Shown piece by piece: positions 8,962-18,018 of a DNA stretch of 64,000 nucleotides (the first letter of the stretch is position 1; every line of letters begins with the position of its first letter). Position numbers and translations under genes: made by a program. A model generated the notes under the pieces. It was given only the letters and a program-made list of their open reading frames with translations. It was not told the origin of the DNA and made no database searches. Source of the DNA: CAJBVW01 sp964457335 (GTDB lineage: Bacteria; Myxococcota_A; UBA796; SXON01); NCBI GenBank assembly GCA_964457335.1, contig CAYWGD010000024.1, positions 1 to 64,000 of the forward strand, given 5' to 3'.

Positions 8962-9123
8962 ACCTCGGCGGGCGCGCCGCCGACGCCGCACCCCCGCGCG
9001 GAGGCACGCGGCGGCGAGGAGGCGCGCGGCGGCGAGGATGCCGGTTCGCCGACCGTACGCGGGCGTGGGTAGGTGGTAGCATGGCGACGGAGGTGGCGCG
9101 TGGCTGGACGCAGGAAGGACCCG

Positions 9124-10170
9124 ATGACCGCGTACGTCCTGGGGCTCGCGCTCCTCGTCGCGGCGTGTGGCAACGACATCGGCATCGCCAAACAATCGGC
9201 GTGCGACGGCGTGCTCCAGGAGGGCGAGGACACGGTCGACCAGCCCTTCGACGTCGACGGCGACGGCGCGTTCGACGCGGCCAACCCGGATTGTGCCGCC
9301 ACCTACGCGGCCCAGTTCCTCGACTGCGACGACGCCGACCCGTCCGTGCCCGGCGACGCGGAGATCGCCTGCAACGGGATCGACGACGACTGCCTCTCCG
9401 AGACGCCCGACGGCGACGACCTCGACGGCGACGGCTACGACGCCTGCGAGGACTGCGCCGACTCGGTCGTCGAGGTGAACCCCGGCGCGGTCGAGGTGGC
9501 GTGCAACGAGCTCGACGACGACTGCGACGAGGCCACGCCCGACGGCGACGACGCGGACGGCGACGGCGTCACCGCCTGCTCCGACTGCAACGACGCCGAC
9601 ACGTCCGTGGGCCCCGGCGCGACCGAGGCGGCGTGCAACGGCGTGGACGACGACTGCAACCCCGACACGCCCGACGGCGCCGACCTGGATCTCGACGGCT
9701 GGACCCAGTGCGACGACTGCGACGACACCTCGGACATCGCGTACCCGGGCGCGACCGAGGTCTGCGACAACGGCGCCGACGACGACTGCGACGGCGACAT
9801 CGACGACGGCTGCGTGTCCGACTACACCGACACCTGGGACCTGGACACCACCGTCGCCTACCAGTGCATCTGGGGGCTCATCTCGATCGACTTCGACCAG
9901 GTGTTGATCGAGGACGCGTACCCGTCCGTGACCGTGAACGCGCTCGGGGGTGGGGCCCAGCCCGGGGAGATGACCGGCACGTTCTCGTCGAGCACGGAGT
10001 TCTCGGCGGCCCAGTCCGTCGCGGGGTCGTGCCGGGAGGTCTACACACTCGAGGCCACGTTCACGTCCATGACGTCGTTCGAGGGCACGTTCACCGCCGA
10101 ATTCATCGGCAGCAGCAGCGCCTGCTTCGACTGCACCAGCCAGAGCTGGTCCGTCACCGGGAGCCGCTGA
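9124..10170 (+). CDS. MopE-type Asp/Cys repeat lipoprotein
   Basis: A 348-residue lipoprotein with a signal peptide and lipobox (LVAACG, about 11-16). Residues 20-230 hold several copies of the putative metal-binding motif CNGxDDDC...GDxxDxDGDGxxxCxDCxDxD, repeated about every 40-45 residues and rich in Asp and Cys. The C-terminal ~110 residues form a separate beta domain. Such repeats are named after the copper-repressible MopE of Methylococcus and are abundant in myxobacterial surface proteins; calcium or another metal is a likely ligand. AGGAAGGA just before the ATG at 9124 fixes the start. The next gene begins directly after its stop (TGAATG). Confidence 0.88.
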   Translation: MTAYVLGLALLVAACGNDIGIAKQSACDGVLQEGEDTVDQPFDVDGDGAFDAANPDCAATYAAQFLDCDDADPSVPGDAEIACNGIDDDCLSETPDGDDLDGDGYDACEDCADSVVEVNPGAVEVACNELDDDCDEATPDGDDADGDGVTACSDCNDADTSVGPGATEAACNGVDDDCNPDTPDGADLDLDGWTQCDDCDDTSDIAYPGATEVCDNGADDDCDGDIDDGCVSDYTDTWDLDTTVAYQCIWGLISIDFDQVLIEDAYPSVTVNALGGGAQPGEMTGTFSSSTEFSAAQSVAGSCREVYTLEATFTSMTSFEGTFTAEFIGSSSACFDCTSQSWSVTGSR

Positions 10171-10485
10171 ATGCGCCAGGTCAGCGTGGAGGAGGCGCGC
10201 GAGCTGCTCGCGGGACCCCGGCCGCCACAGCTCGTCGACTGTCGCCAGCCCTGGGAGCACGAGCTGTGTCACATCGCGGGGGACGTGCTCATCCCGCTGG
10301 GGGAGATCGAGGAGCGGGCCGGCGAGCTCGACCCGGCGCGGCCGGTCCTCGTGTACTGCCACGCCGGCGTCCGGTCCATCAACGCGGCGGTGCTGCTCGA
10401 GCGCGCGGGCTTCACGACGATGAGCATGCGCGGCGGCATCGACCAGTGGAGCCTCCGCGTCGATCCCGCGGTGCCACGGTATTGA
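10171..10485 (+). CDS. Single-domain rhodanese-like protein
   Basis: A 104-residue rhodanese domain with the substrate loop CHAGVRS (catalytic Cys near residue 59) and the expected VDCR and GG(I/D)xxW elements. It probably transfers sulfane sulfur to a nucleophile in the cytoplasm; no signal peptide is seen. It starts immediately after the stop of the MopE-type gene and overlaps the next reading frame by TTGA, so the three genes probably form one transcription unit, although a functional link to the lipoprotein is not evident. Confidence 0.92.
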   Translation: MRQVSVEEARELLAGPRPPQLVDCRQPWEHELCHIAGDVLIPLGEIEERAGELDPARPVLVYCHAGVRSINAAVLLERAGFTTMSMRGGIDQWSLRVDPAVPRY

Positions 10486-10814
10486 CCGACGCTGAGCTCG
10501 ACGCGGCCGTGGTGGCGGCGCTTTCGCCGATGGGCCTCGGCGAGCGGCTGCGCGTGCGCCTCTCCGGCGGGTACACCGCGCTCCAGGTGTGGGAGCGGCT
10601 CGATCCCGCCGCGCGCGGTGGGATCGGGGAGGAGGACCCGGTGGCGGTCCGGCGCGGCGTGGAGCGGGTGCAGCGGCGCCTCGTGGCCCTCGCGGAGGCG
10701 GGGAGGGTGATCCGCGGGCGATCGCGGATGACGGTGTCACTGAACACCAAGGGTCCCCGGGACGTCCTCGTGGACGTGTTTCGCCTCGCTCACGTCGGTG
10801 CGCGCCGCGGCTGA
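10482..10814 (+). CDS. Small helical protein translationally coupled to the rhodanese
   Basis: A 110-residue frame that opens with a TTG overlapping the rhodanese stop (TTGA). The sequence is helical and charged, with a winged-helix-like look (ALSPMGLGERLRVRL ... RVQRRLVALAEAGRVIRGR), and ends after VFRLAHVGARRG. No family is recognised. No strong ribosome-binding site is present, so expression would depend on coupling. The TTG start and absence of an identifiable domain keep confidence moderate. Confidence 0.5.
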   Translation: MTDAELDAAVVAALSPMGLGERLRVRLSGGYTALQVWERLDPAARGGIGEEDPVAVRRGVERVQRRLVALAEAGRVIRGRSRMTVSLNTKGPRDVLVDVFRLAHVGARRG

Positions 10815-10891
10815 TGCCACGGCCACCGGAAGAATGCGATTTGCGCTTGTCCCCGCGCGTGTCCGGTGTAAGGTGGGGCGCCGGAGGGAAC

Positions 10892-11134
10892 ATGGACCCG
10901 TTGGCCGAGGCCCAGGCGGTGGCGCTGTTGCTGCAGCACCCGGAGGGCTGGGTGCACGTGTTCGCGGACGGATCGTCGCGTTGGGCAGCGGGGCCGCCGG
11001 ATCCAACCCACTACTGGGACGCGGGGGACGTGCCCGAGCCCATCCCCTGCGCGCGCCGGAGCTACAGACAGGCCCGCACCGCGTTCTCCGTTGCCATCAA
11101 GCGGATGCGCGCGCGCGGCGTGCACGTCGGCTGA
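10892..11134 (+). CDS. Hypothetical 80-residue protein
   Basis: A short frame starting at an ATG preceded by GGAGGGAA at good spacing. The protein is compact and Trp-rich (EGWVHVF, SRWAAG, HYWDAG) with a basic C-terminus (RRSYRQARTAFSVAIKRMRARG) that could contact nucleic acid. No domain is recognised. It stands alone between the rhodanese cluster and a convergent START-like gene. Confidence 0.6.
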   Translation: MDPLAEAQAVALLLQHPEGWVHVFADGSSRWAAGPPDPTHYWDAGDVPEPIPCARRSYRQARTAFSVAIKRMRARGVHVG

Positions 11135-11144
11135 TCGGCCCGAG

Positions 11145-11861
11145 TCAGAAGCAGGGGATCGGCGCCCCGTCCGCCCCCGGCTGGGGCGCGCACCCGGGGC
11201 CGTAGCGACGCGCGACGTTCTTCACGTTGCGCTCGATCCCTTCGAAGAGCCCGTCCAGTGACGAGCGGGTGTAGGCGTCCACGGCGCCGTCGGGGATGCC
11301 GCCGCCCATCGTGGCACGCGCCTGGTAGATGCCGAGCGTATGGGTGTCGTCCAGCGGCACGAGCAGCCAACTCCCCTCGTTGACTCCCACGGCCTCCGCG
11401 GCGTCGAACGCGGCCGCATCCGTCCGGGCGCGCGCCCCGGGGAGCGCGTCCGGGCGCACCTTCCAGGAGCGCTCCCACACGCCCGTGGCCGTCGCGAGCT
11501 TGCCGTTGTTGGAGAGCGTGATCACCCAATGGCGGTCCGCGAACGGCCAGGGGAGGTCCAGCCGGCTGTAGAGCAGCTTGGGAGCGGCCCACGCGCCCTC
11601 CAGCGTCACCTCGGTGAGGCTCTCGATCTCCGCGGAGAGCCGGTCGTCGGTGAGCGAGAGCCAGGCCGCCTCGCGCGACACGTCGAGCACGCCCACCCCC
11701 ACGACGGTGGCCGGGTCGCCGGGGAGCGTCCGGCGGGCCACCTTCCCCTCGGCGGCGTCCTCCCACACCTTCGCCTCCATGGGCGGCGGCGGGAAGCGCG
11801 CGAGCTCGGTCACCTGCGCGGAGACGGCCGCCCACGCGGCGGCCAGCGCGGTTGCCTTCAT
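11145..11861 (-). CDS. START/SRPBCC-like lipid-binding domain protein, probably exported
   Basis: A 238-residue protein with a weak N-terminal signal (about 1-15, ATALAAAWAAVSA). The body resembles bacterial START domains: ADRHWVITLS after LPWPF (about 105-118) corresponds to the family's conserved PWP-x-SDRDxV segment, and the helix near the C-terminus (YTRSSLDGLFEGIERNVKN) matches the START alpha-4 lid position. Such proteins bind a hydrophobic ligand in the periplasm or cytoplasm; the ligand is not predictable. The ATG at 11861 is preferred over an in-frame start at 11954 because the signal-like segment begins there. Confidence 0.65.
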   Translation of the reverse strand: MKATALAAAWAAVSAQVTELARFPPPPMEAKVWEDAAEGKVARRTLPGDPATVVGVGVLDVSREAAWLSLTDDRLSAEIESLTEVTLEGAWAAPKLLYSRLDLPWPFADRHWVITLSNNGKLATATGVWERSWKVRPDALPGARARTDAAAFDAAEAVGVNEGSWLLVPLDDTHTLGIYQARATMGGGIPDGAVDAYTRSSLDGLFEGIERNVKNVARRYGPGCAPQPGADGAPIPCF

Positions 11862-11986
11862 CGCGGGACGCGGGGGAGGGGAGAAGCCACGAGAACACCT
11901 CGACGGACGGCCTATCCCCCCCACGCGGAAGCGGCCCCGCTCACCGGCTCTCACCGGCGGGCGGGGCCGCTGGACGCGCCCTCGGG

Positions 11987-14900
11987 CTAGTCCTCGGTCA
12001 TGCCGTCGTCGACGCCCTCACCGAGGTCGGGCTCGATCCCCGGCTTCTCCGGCTCGGGCAGCTTCGGCACCTCGGGCAGCGGCGCGCCCTTCGCCTTCAC
12101 GTCGACGCCGTAGGTGTCGTAGGTGGTCGCGAGGGCGAAGCCCTTCACGTTCTCCCCGAACCCGGCGGGCGCGATCCCCGCCACGAAGCCCGGCAGCCGC
12201 ATCGTGCCGACCACCTTGCCCTCGTTCACGTCGAACGCCGCGACCGCCGAGCTCATCCCCCGGAAGTCGTAGCCGGTCACCACCAGGGTGCCCGCGCCGC
12301 GCGCCGACTCCACGTAGGTGAGCGGGCCGCCCATCAGCTCGCCCATCCGCTCCTCGCCGCGGCTGCCGTCCCGCCCGTCGTCGCGCTCGTTCTGCCGCTG
12401 GCCGAGCTTCATCTCCTTGCCGAGGTCGGCCTCGAAGATGGGCTCGCCGTTCATCGAGGACACGACCTGCAGCTGGCCGTCCACCGTGGTGAACGCGAGG
12501 TCCTGCATGCCGTCCCCGTCGATGTCGGCCACCTCCGTCCCGAAGAACGTGCCGGCGAACGCCCCGAACGGCGACTCCTCCTGCATCATCGGGACGTCCT
12601 TCGCCTCGCCGCCGGCCTGGATGCTCCAGAGCTCCTCGCCCATCGGGTCGAGCAGCGTCACGTGCCCCTCCTTGTCGCCCGCGCGCCCGCCGAACGCCAC
12701 GCCCCCGTCGATGACCGCGAGCCAGACGGCGTCGGTGTCCTCCACGGTGGTGTCGAAGCGGAGCGTGCCGTCCCCGTTCACGAGCGCCACGTGGAACGGG
12801 CCCTCGCGGCCGAGGTCGCCGTAGGCCACCTCGTACGCGCCGTCCCCATCCACGTCGCCGACCGCGATGCGCCCGAGGTCGCACGACGACACCTGCGTCT
12901 GCCACAACTCGTCGCCGGACAGGTCGTAGGCCAGCACGCCGCAGGACATCTCCTCGGTCGGCTCCATGCCCTCTCCGCGGCCCTCCTCCTCGCCGCCCAT
13001 GGGCTCGTCCTCGGACAGCGTGTCCTGCCCCATGCGGAACGCGAACTGCGCGACCACGATCTCCTTGGTCCCGTTCCCGTCGAGGTCGGCCACCTTCACG
13101 TCACCGAGCCCGTTGGGGTTGGTGATGGTGAACAGCGTGTTGCCCTCGGCGTCGAACCCCTGGAGGATGCCCCGGTCGGGGCTGTTCCACGCGTAGCCGC
13201 TGGCGATGATGACGCCGTTCCCGCCTTCTCCCTCGGCCACGGCGATCCCGGTCACGACCGCGGGCCCCTCCGACTCGAACTTCATCGTCGTCGGCTGCCC
13301 GTTCTCGTGCGCGATCGTGAGGTTCCCGAAGATGTCGCCGGAGATCACCTCCGCGACGCCGTCCCCGTCGAGGTCGCCCGCGCCCACGGCGTGGTTGACG
13401 CTCCCCGCGTTCCACACGCCCTGCTCCTTGCCGTCGGTCGGCCCGAGGATGCGCAGCGTGGCGTCGCTGCCCGCCACGTAGAGCTTCTCGTCCCGAACCG
13501 ACACGAACGCGCGGGCCGGCAGGAACTCCTCGACGGACCAGAGCTCCTCGGGGCCCTGGTCGCCCAGGGTCCACGCGACGGTGCGCGCGTAGCTCTTCGC
13601 CTGCTCCTTCCCGTAGGCGCCGATGGAGGTCAGGATCTCGTCGCGGTCGTCCCCGTCGATGTCGAGCGCGTCGATGGCGTAGACCCGGCCGTCCAGCGGC
13701 GCGTTCCAGAGCTCGTTCCCCTGGCTGCCGATCGCGTGGAGCGTCGAGACGCCCTGGTCCACCACGTGGGCGAGCACGTCGCGGTTGCCGTCGCCGTCCA
13801 GGTCGGACAGCAAGAGCTGGTCGATGTTCTGGAGGTCGGTGGTCCAGAGCTCCTCGCCCATCGGGTCCAGCGCCACGATGCCGTCGTCGCCGCCGAGGAT
13901 CAGCATGCCGCGGCCGTCCATCGGCGTGATGAGCACCGAGTGGATGTTCTCGAGCTCCCCGCCGCCCGTGAAGAGCTCGTTGCCCTCGAGATCGAGCACG
14001 TACACGTTCGCGTCGCCGCGCTCGCGCTCACGCTCCTGGTCGCGACCGTCCTCGCGCTCCTCCGGGCGCGGCAGCACGTCTTCGGAGTCGACGTCGCCGG
14101 AGCCCTCGAAGCCCTCGTACCCCTCGTCGCGACCCGCCCGCGGCAGGCCCTCGCCGCGATCGGACGGGAGCTGCGGCTGCTGGTCCTCCTTGCCGATCTC
14201 GCCGCCCTCGCCCTCCTTCATCATGCCCTTCGACGCCTTCATCGCCAGGAGCACGTTCTCCTCGGCGGGGCAGAGGTTGGTCTCCTCCTCGCCGCCGCGC
14301 ACCAGCACGATCTCGCGGGCGCCCGTTCCGTCGAGCTGCCCCGCCTTCACGATGACCGGGTCGAAGTCGATGTCGGCCTCGAAGAGCTTCTCGCCGGTCT
14401 TGCCCGAGTAGGCGATCTTCCCGCCGCTCGGGAAGAAGTCGGCCACGTCGTCGCCGTCCGCGTCGAAGATCGCGAGGTCGCAGGCGTTGCCCTTCCCCTC
14501 GAGGTTCTTCGTCCACACGAGCGAGCCGTCCTCGCCGTTGATCCGGTGCACCCGGTTCAGGCTGTCGAGCACCAGCAGGTCCCCGCCGGTGACGCGGATC
14601 TCGCGCACGTGCACGCCGAGCCAGGCGAGCTCGTTGCCCTTGCCCTCCTTGCCCTGCTCGTACTCCTCGCCCGGCTCGTACTCCCCGCCCTCGCGCTCCT
14701 CGCGCTCGCGGTACTCCTCGCCGTAGGCCTGGCCGTACTCCTCGCCGGTCTGCTCCCCCTCCATGCCGCTGCGCGGCTCGCGCGGCTCGCGGCCCTCGTA
14801 GCCCTCCTTGCCGGGCTGCTCCTTGCCCTTCGCGGGCAGGTCGAAGGTCCAGAGCGGCTTGTCGTCCGCCCCGATCGCGACCACCGAGCGCCCGCCGTAC

Positions 14901-15193
14901 AGCAGCTCCTCGGTGCCGTCGTTGTCCAGATCGGCCGTCTGGAGCGTCCAGGCCGCTCCGTAGCCCTTGTTCACGAAGCGTTCGGCGAGCACGCCGGTCG
15001 CTTCGACCTCGGTGTCCGGCGCGTAGGGCTCGGGCTCCTCTCCGGTCCCGGGCTCCTCCAGCCCACGTCCCGCCGGTCCGGCCGCGTCGGCCGCCAGCCA
15101 CGGCACGTCGTACCCGCAGGCGGTCAGGCCCCCGAGCAGGAGCAGCCAGCCCCAGCCCCGCGCCGCTTGGCACCTCGTCGACATCGTTCCCAT
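11987..15193 (-). CDS. Giant FG-GAP/VCBS-repeat lipoprotein with charged low-complexity inserts
   Basis: About 1,068 residues with a signal peptide and lipobox (GGLTACGYD). The body is a long series of FG-GAP/VCBS-like beta-propeller repeats with calcium-binding DxDGDGxxD loops (for example DLDNDGTEE, DLDGDGNRD, DIDGDDRDE, DVDGDGAYE). Two or three inserts are extreme Glu/Arg/Gly/Tyr low complexity (near residues 145-210, 370-420 and 730-760). It is probably an extracellular propeller-like binding protein anchored to the outer membrane. The ATG at 15193 follows GGGGGG; an ATG at 15184 is an alternative. It is divergent from valS. Confidence 0.85.
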   Translation of the reverse strand: MGTMSTRCQAARGWGWLLLLGGLTACGYDVPWLAADAAGPAGRGLEEPGTGEEPEPYAPDTEVEATGVLAERFVNKGYGAAWTLQTADLDNDGTEELLYGGRSVVAIGADDKPLWTFDLPAKGKEQPGKEGYEGREPREPRSGMEGEQTGEEYGQAYGEEYREREEREGGEYEPGEEYEQGKEGKGNELAWLGVHVREIRVTGGDLLVLDSLNRVHRINGEDGSLVWTKNLEGKGNACDLAIFDADGDDVADFFPSGGKIAYSGKTGEKLFEADIDFDPVIVKAGQLDGTGAREIVLVRGGEEETNLCPAEENVLLAMKASKGMMKEGEGGEIGKEDQQPQLPSDRGEGLPRAGRDEGYEGFEGSGDVDSEDVLPRPEEREDGRDQERERERGDANVYVLDLEGNELFTGGGELENIHSVLITPMDGRGMLILGGDDGIVALDPMGEELWTTDLQNIDQLLLSDLDGDGNRDVLAHVVDQGVSTLHAIGSQGNELWNAPLDGRVYAIDALDIDGDDRDEILTSIGAYGKEQAKSYARTVAWTLGDQGPEELWSVEEFLPARAFVSVRDEKLYVAGSDATLRILGPTDGKEQGVWNAGSVNHAVGAGDLDGDGVAEVISGDIFGNLTIAHENGQPTTMKFESEGPAVVTGIAVAEGEGGNGVIIASGYAWNSPDRGILQGFDAEGNTLFTITNPNGLGDVKVADLDGNGTKEIVVAQFAFRMGQDTLSEDEPMGGEEEGRGEGMEPTEEMSCGVLAYDLSGDELWQTQVSSCDLGRIAVGDVDGDGAYEVAYGDLGREGPFHVALVNGDGTLRFDTTVEDTDAVWLAVIDGGVAFGGRAGDKEGHVTLLDPMGEELWSIQAGGEAKDVPMMQEESPFGAFAGTFFGTEVADIDGDGMQDLAFTTVDGQLQVVSSMNGEPIFEADLGKEMKLGQRQNERDDGRDGSRGEERMGELMGGPLTYVESARGAGTLVVTGYDFRGMSSAVAAFDVNEGKVVGTMRLPGFVAGIAPAGFGENVKGFALATTYDTYGVDVKAKGAPLPEVPKLPEPEKPGIEPDLGEGVDDGMTED

Positions 15194-15410
15194 CGCGTTC
15201 CCCCCATGAGGCTTCCCAGAGACCCTCGGATCGCCTTGGCGATTCCGAGCGTTCGCACGGGTAAATTCTCTTTGCGACGCCTTGCCCGACCGGCCTGCGG
15301 CGGCTTTACAAGCCCGCGTCCGGCCGATAAGGGCGTGGGCCCCGCGACCCGCCGGCCGTCCTGTGGCCTGGCGCCGGCATCCTCGCGGAATCCACCGGCA
15401 TCGGAGACCC

Positions 15411-17948
15411 ATGGCGACCCTGAACATCCCCGAGATCCCCAAGGACTACGACGCCGCCTCGATCGAGGAGCGGTGCCGCGCGTTGTGGGAGGAGACGGGC
15501 ATCTACGAGTACGACCCGGCTGCGCCCGGGGAGGTGTTCTCGGTCGACACGCCGCCGCCCTACGTCAGCGCGGCGCACCTGCACGTCGGCCACGCCATGT
15601 CGTACACGCAGGCCGAGATCGTCATCCGCTACCAGCGGATGAAGGGCAAGAAGATCTTCTACCCGATGGGGTTCGACGACAACGGCCTCCCCACCGAGCG
15701 CTACGTCGAGAAGACCTACAACATCAACAAGCAGAAGACCACCCGCGCCGCCTTCCGGGCCCTGTGCCTCGAGGAGACGAAGAAGGGCGCCGCCCAGTAC
15801 GAAGACCTGTGGCGCTCGCTCGGGCTCTCGGTCGATTGGTCGCTCCGCTACTCGACCATCGACGACCACTGCCGCCGCACCGCGCAGAAGTCCTTCCTCG
15901 ACCTGTTCCGCAAGGGCCGGGTGTACCGCTCGAACGAGCCCGTGTTGTGGGACACCCACTTCGAGACGGCGCTCGCCCAGGCCGACCTCGAGAGCATGGC
16001 CCGCAAGGGGAAGATGCACGACATCGCGTTCTCGGCAAAGGCCGACGGCACGCCGCTCGTCATCTCCACCACGCGCCCCGAGCTCATCCCCGCCTGCGTG
16101 GCGCTCTACCACCACCCCGAGGACGCGCGGTACCAGCACCTGAAGGGCACCACCGCGATCGTGCCGCTCTTCGGGCACGAGGTGCCCATCCTCACCGACG
16201 AGTCCGTCGATCCCGCCTTCGGGACCGGCCTCATGATGGTGTGTACCTTCGGCGACGGCGAGGACGTCCGCAAGTGGAAGCGTGACAACCTCGCGACTCG
16301 CCTCGTGGTCGGCGCGGACGGCAAGATGCTCCCGTCGGCCGGCGAGTTCGCCGGGCAGCCGGTCGAGATCGCGCGCAACAACATCGTCGGCGCGCTCGCC
16401 CGCGCGGGCCACCACCTCAAGAGCGTCACGGTCGAGCAGAACGTCTCGGTCGCCGAGCGCTCAGGCGTGCCCGTCGAGTTCAACATGGCGCCGCAGTGGT
16501 TCATCCGCGTGCTCGACATCAAGCCGCAGATGCTCGCGCGCAGCGCCCAGCTCGGTTGGAACCCCGAGTGGATGAAGGTGCGCCTCGATCATTGGATCGA
16601 GGGGCTGAAGTACGACTGGAACATCAGCCGCCAGCGCTTCTACGGCGTGCCGTTCCCGGTGTGGTACTGCCAGGGCTGCGGCGAGGCCGTGCTCGCCGAA
16701 GAGGCGTCCCTCCCGGTCGATCCGCTCGAGGACACCTGCCCGGTGAAGGCCTGCCCGGGTTGCGGCGGCGCCGAGTTCCGCGGCGAGCCCGACGTCATGG
16801 ACACCTGGATGACGTCCTCGCTCACCCCGCTCATCAACGCCAACTGGGCGGAGACGCCGGGCCGGAAGGGCGACATGTCGCTCCACCCGATGACCGTGCG
16901 CGTGCAGGCCTTCGAGATCATCCGCACCTGGCTCTTCTACACGCTCATCAAATCCGACGCGCATCTCGACACGATCCCCTGGAAGGACGTGATGATCTCG
17001 GGGTGGGGGCTGAACGAGAACGGCAAGAAGATCAGCAAGCGGGACCTCGAGCAGTACACCGACAAGGACGGGTACAACCGCTACGAGCCCTTCGCGGTCA
17101 TCAAGAAGTTCGGCGCCGACGCGCTCCGCTTCTGGGCGGCGGGCAGCCACCTCGGCCACGACATGCGCTTCAACGAGAAGGACGTGAAGGACGGCCGCAA
17201 GCTCGCGGTCAAGCTCTGGAACGCCGCGCGCTTCGTGCTGATGCAGATCGAGGGCTTCGATCCCGAGGCGCCGCGCCCGTCCTTCGCCGAGCGCATGCCC
17301 GAGGATCGCTGGCTCCTCACCGAGCTCAACAAGATCCTCCCGGGCGTGGAGGCCGGCTTCGAGGGCTACAACTACGCGGTCGCCCGCGAGTCCATCGAGC
17401 GCTTCTTCTGGTCCACGTTCTGCGACGACTACCTGGAGATGGTGAAGCACCGCTTCTGGAAGCCGGAGCTCTACACCGAGGAGGCCCGCGTCTCGGCCCG
17501 CGCCACGCTCTGGGAGGCGCTCCGCGTCATCCTCGGGCTCTACGCGCCGTTCGTGCCGTTCACGACCGAGGACCTCTACCAGCGCATCTACCGCCCGGTC
17601 GAAGGCACGGTCTCCCTGCACGTCACGACCTGGCCGGCGTTCGACGCGACCCGCACCGCGGACGTGCCCGAGATGCAGGTGGTGATGGCGATCCTCCGCG
17701 CCGTGCGCCAGCTCCGCACCGACGGGCGCCTCTCCCAGACGCGCGCGCTCGAGGCGGTCGTCCTCGACCTCCGCACGGCGTCGGCGGAGCTCGAGGGCGT
17801 GGTGCGCGCGATGCTCCCGTCCATCCAGGCGGTGTCCCGCGCCGCCGAGGTGCGCTTCGGCGAGGCGAGCTACCCCGCCGACCTCGCCGGGCTCTCCGTC
17901 GGCATCGTGGCCGGCGAGCCGCCCGCGAAGGCTCCGGCCGCGGAGTAG
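15411..17948 (+). CDS. valS: Valyl-tRNA synthetase, type 2 (archaeal-like)
   Basis: Class I synthetase that charges tRNA-Val. The signature is HVGHA (about residue 60) in PPPYVSAAHLHVGHAMSYTQ, followed by FDDNGLPTERYVEK, a hallmark of the type-2 (archaeal, rickettsial-like) ValRS group. The KMSKS loop is KKISKR near residue 538. An editing (CP1) domain with TTRPE and a Cys-rich zinc-ribbon-like insertion (CQGCG ... CPVKACPGCGG, about 420-455) are present. At 845 residues without the C-terminal coiled coil of type-1 bacterial enzymes, it fits type 2. No T-box-like leader is visible in the 217-bp upstream gap. Confidence 0.95.
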   Translation: MATLNIPEIPKDYDAASIEERCRALWEETGIYEYDPAAPGEVFSVDTPPPYVSAAHLHVGHAMSYTQAEIVIRYQRMKGKKIFYPMGFDDNGLPTERYVEKTYNINKQKTTRAAFRALCLEETKKGAAQYEDLWRSLGLSVDWSLRYSTIDDHCRRTAQKSFLDLFRKGRVYRSNEPVLWDTHFETALAQADLESMARKGKMHDIAFSAKADGTPLVISTTRPELIPACVALYHHPEDARYQHLKGTTAIVPLFGHEVPILTDESVDPAFGTGLMMVCTFGDGEDVRKWKRDNLATRLVVGADGKMLPSAGEFAGQPVEIARNNIVGALARAGHHLKSVTVEQNVSVAERSGVPVEFNMAPQWFIRVLDIKPQMLARSAQLGWNPEWMKVRLDHWIEGLKYDWNISRQRFYGVPFPVWYCQGCGEAVLAEEASLPVDPLEDTCPVKACPGCGGAEFRGEPDVMDTWMTSSLTPLINANWAETPGRKGDMSLHPMTVRVQAFEIIRTWLFYTLIKSDAHLDTIPWKDVMISGWGLNENGKKISKRDLEQYTDKDGYNRYEPFAVIKKFGADALRFWAAGSHLGHDMRFNEKDVKDGRKLAVKLWNAARFVLMQIEGFDPEAPRPSFAERMPEDRWLLTELNKILPGVEAGFEGYNYAVARESIERFFWSTFCDDYLEMVKHRFWKPELYTEEARVSARATLWEALRVILGLYAPFVPFTTEDLYQRIYRPVEGTVSLHVTTWPAFDATRTADVPEMQVVMAILRAVRQLRTDGRLSQTRALEAVVLDLRTASAELEGVVRAMLPSIQAVSRAAEVRFGEASYPADLAGLSVGIVAGEPPAKAPAAE

Positions 17949-17958
17949 GGCTCCGGAT

Positions 17959-17997
17959 CTTGGGGCGGGGGGGCAGAGCCCCCCCGCAACGCCCCCC
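17959..17997 (+). repeat. G-tract hairpin repeat, copy A (behind valS)
   Basis: CTTGGGGC, then G7, loop CAGAG, C7 and GCAACGCCCCCC, beginning 10 bases after the valS stop. The CGGGGGGG/CCCCCCCG stem is 8 bp. No T-run follows, so it is not a textbook intrinsic terminator, but its position at a convergent gene end fits transcript termination or 3'-end protection. It belongs to a family of five in this window. Confidence 0.7.
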
Positions 17998-18018
17998 GCT
18001 CTCGCGTGACGGTGGGCC

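Noticed and set aside
3314..16285. Very long open frames on both strands opposite or out of frame with known genes (for example opposite the LysM, valS and FG-GAP genes).
   Set aside because: They are Arg/Pro/Ala-rich shadows produced by high G+C at third codon positions; none shows a domain, and each is covered by a well-supported gene.
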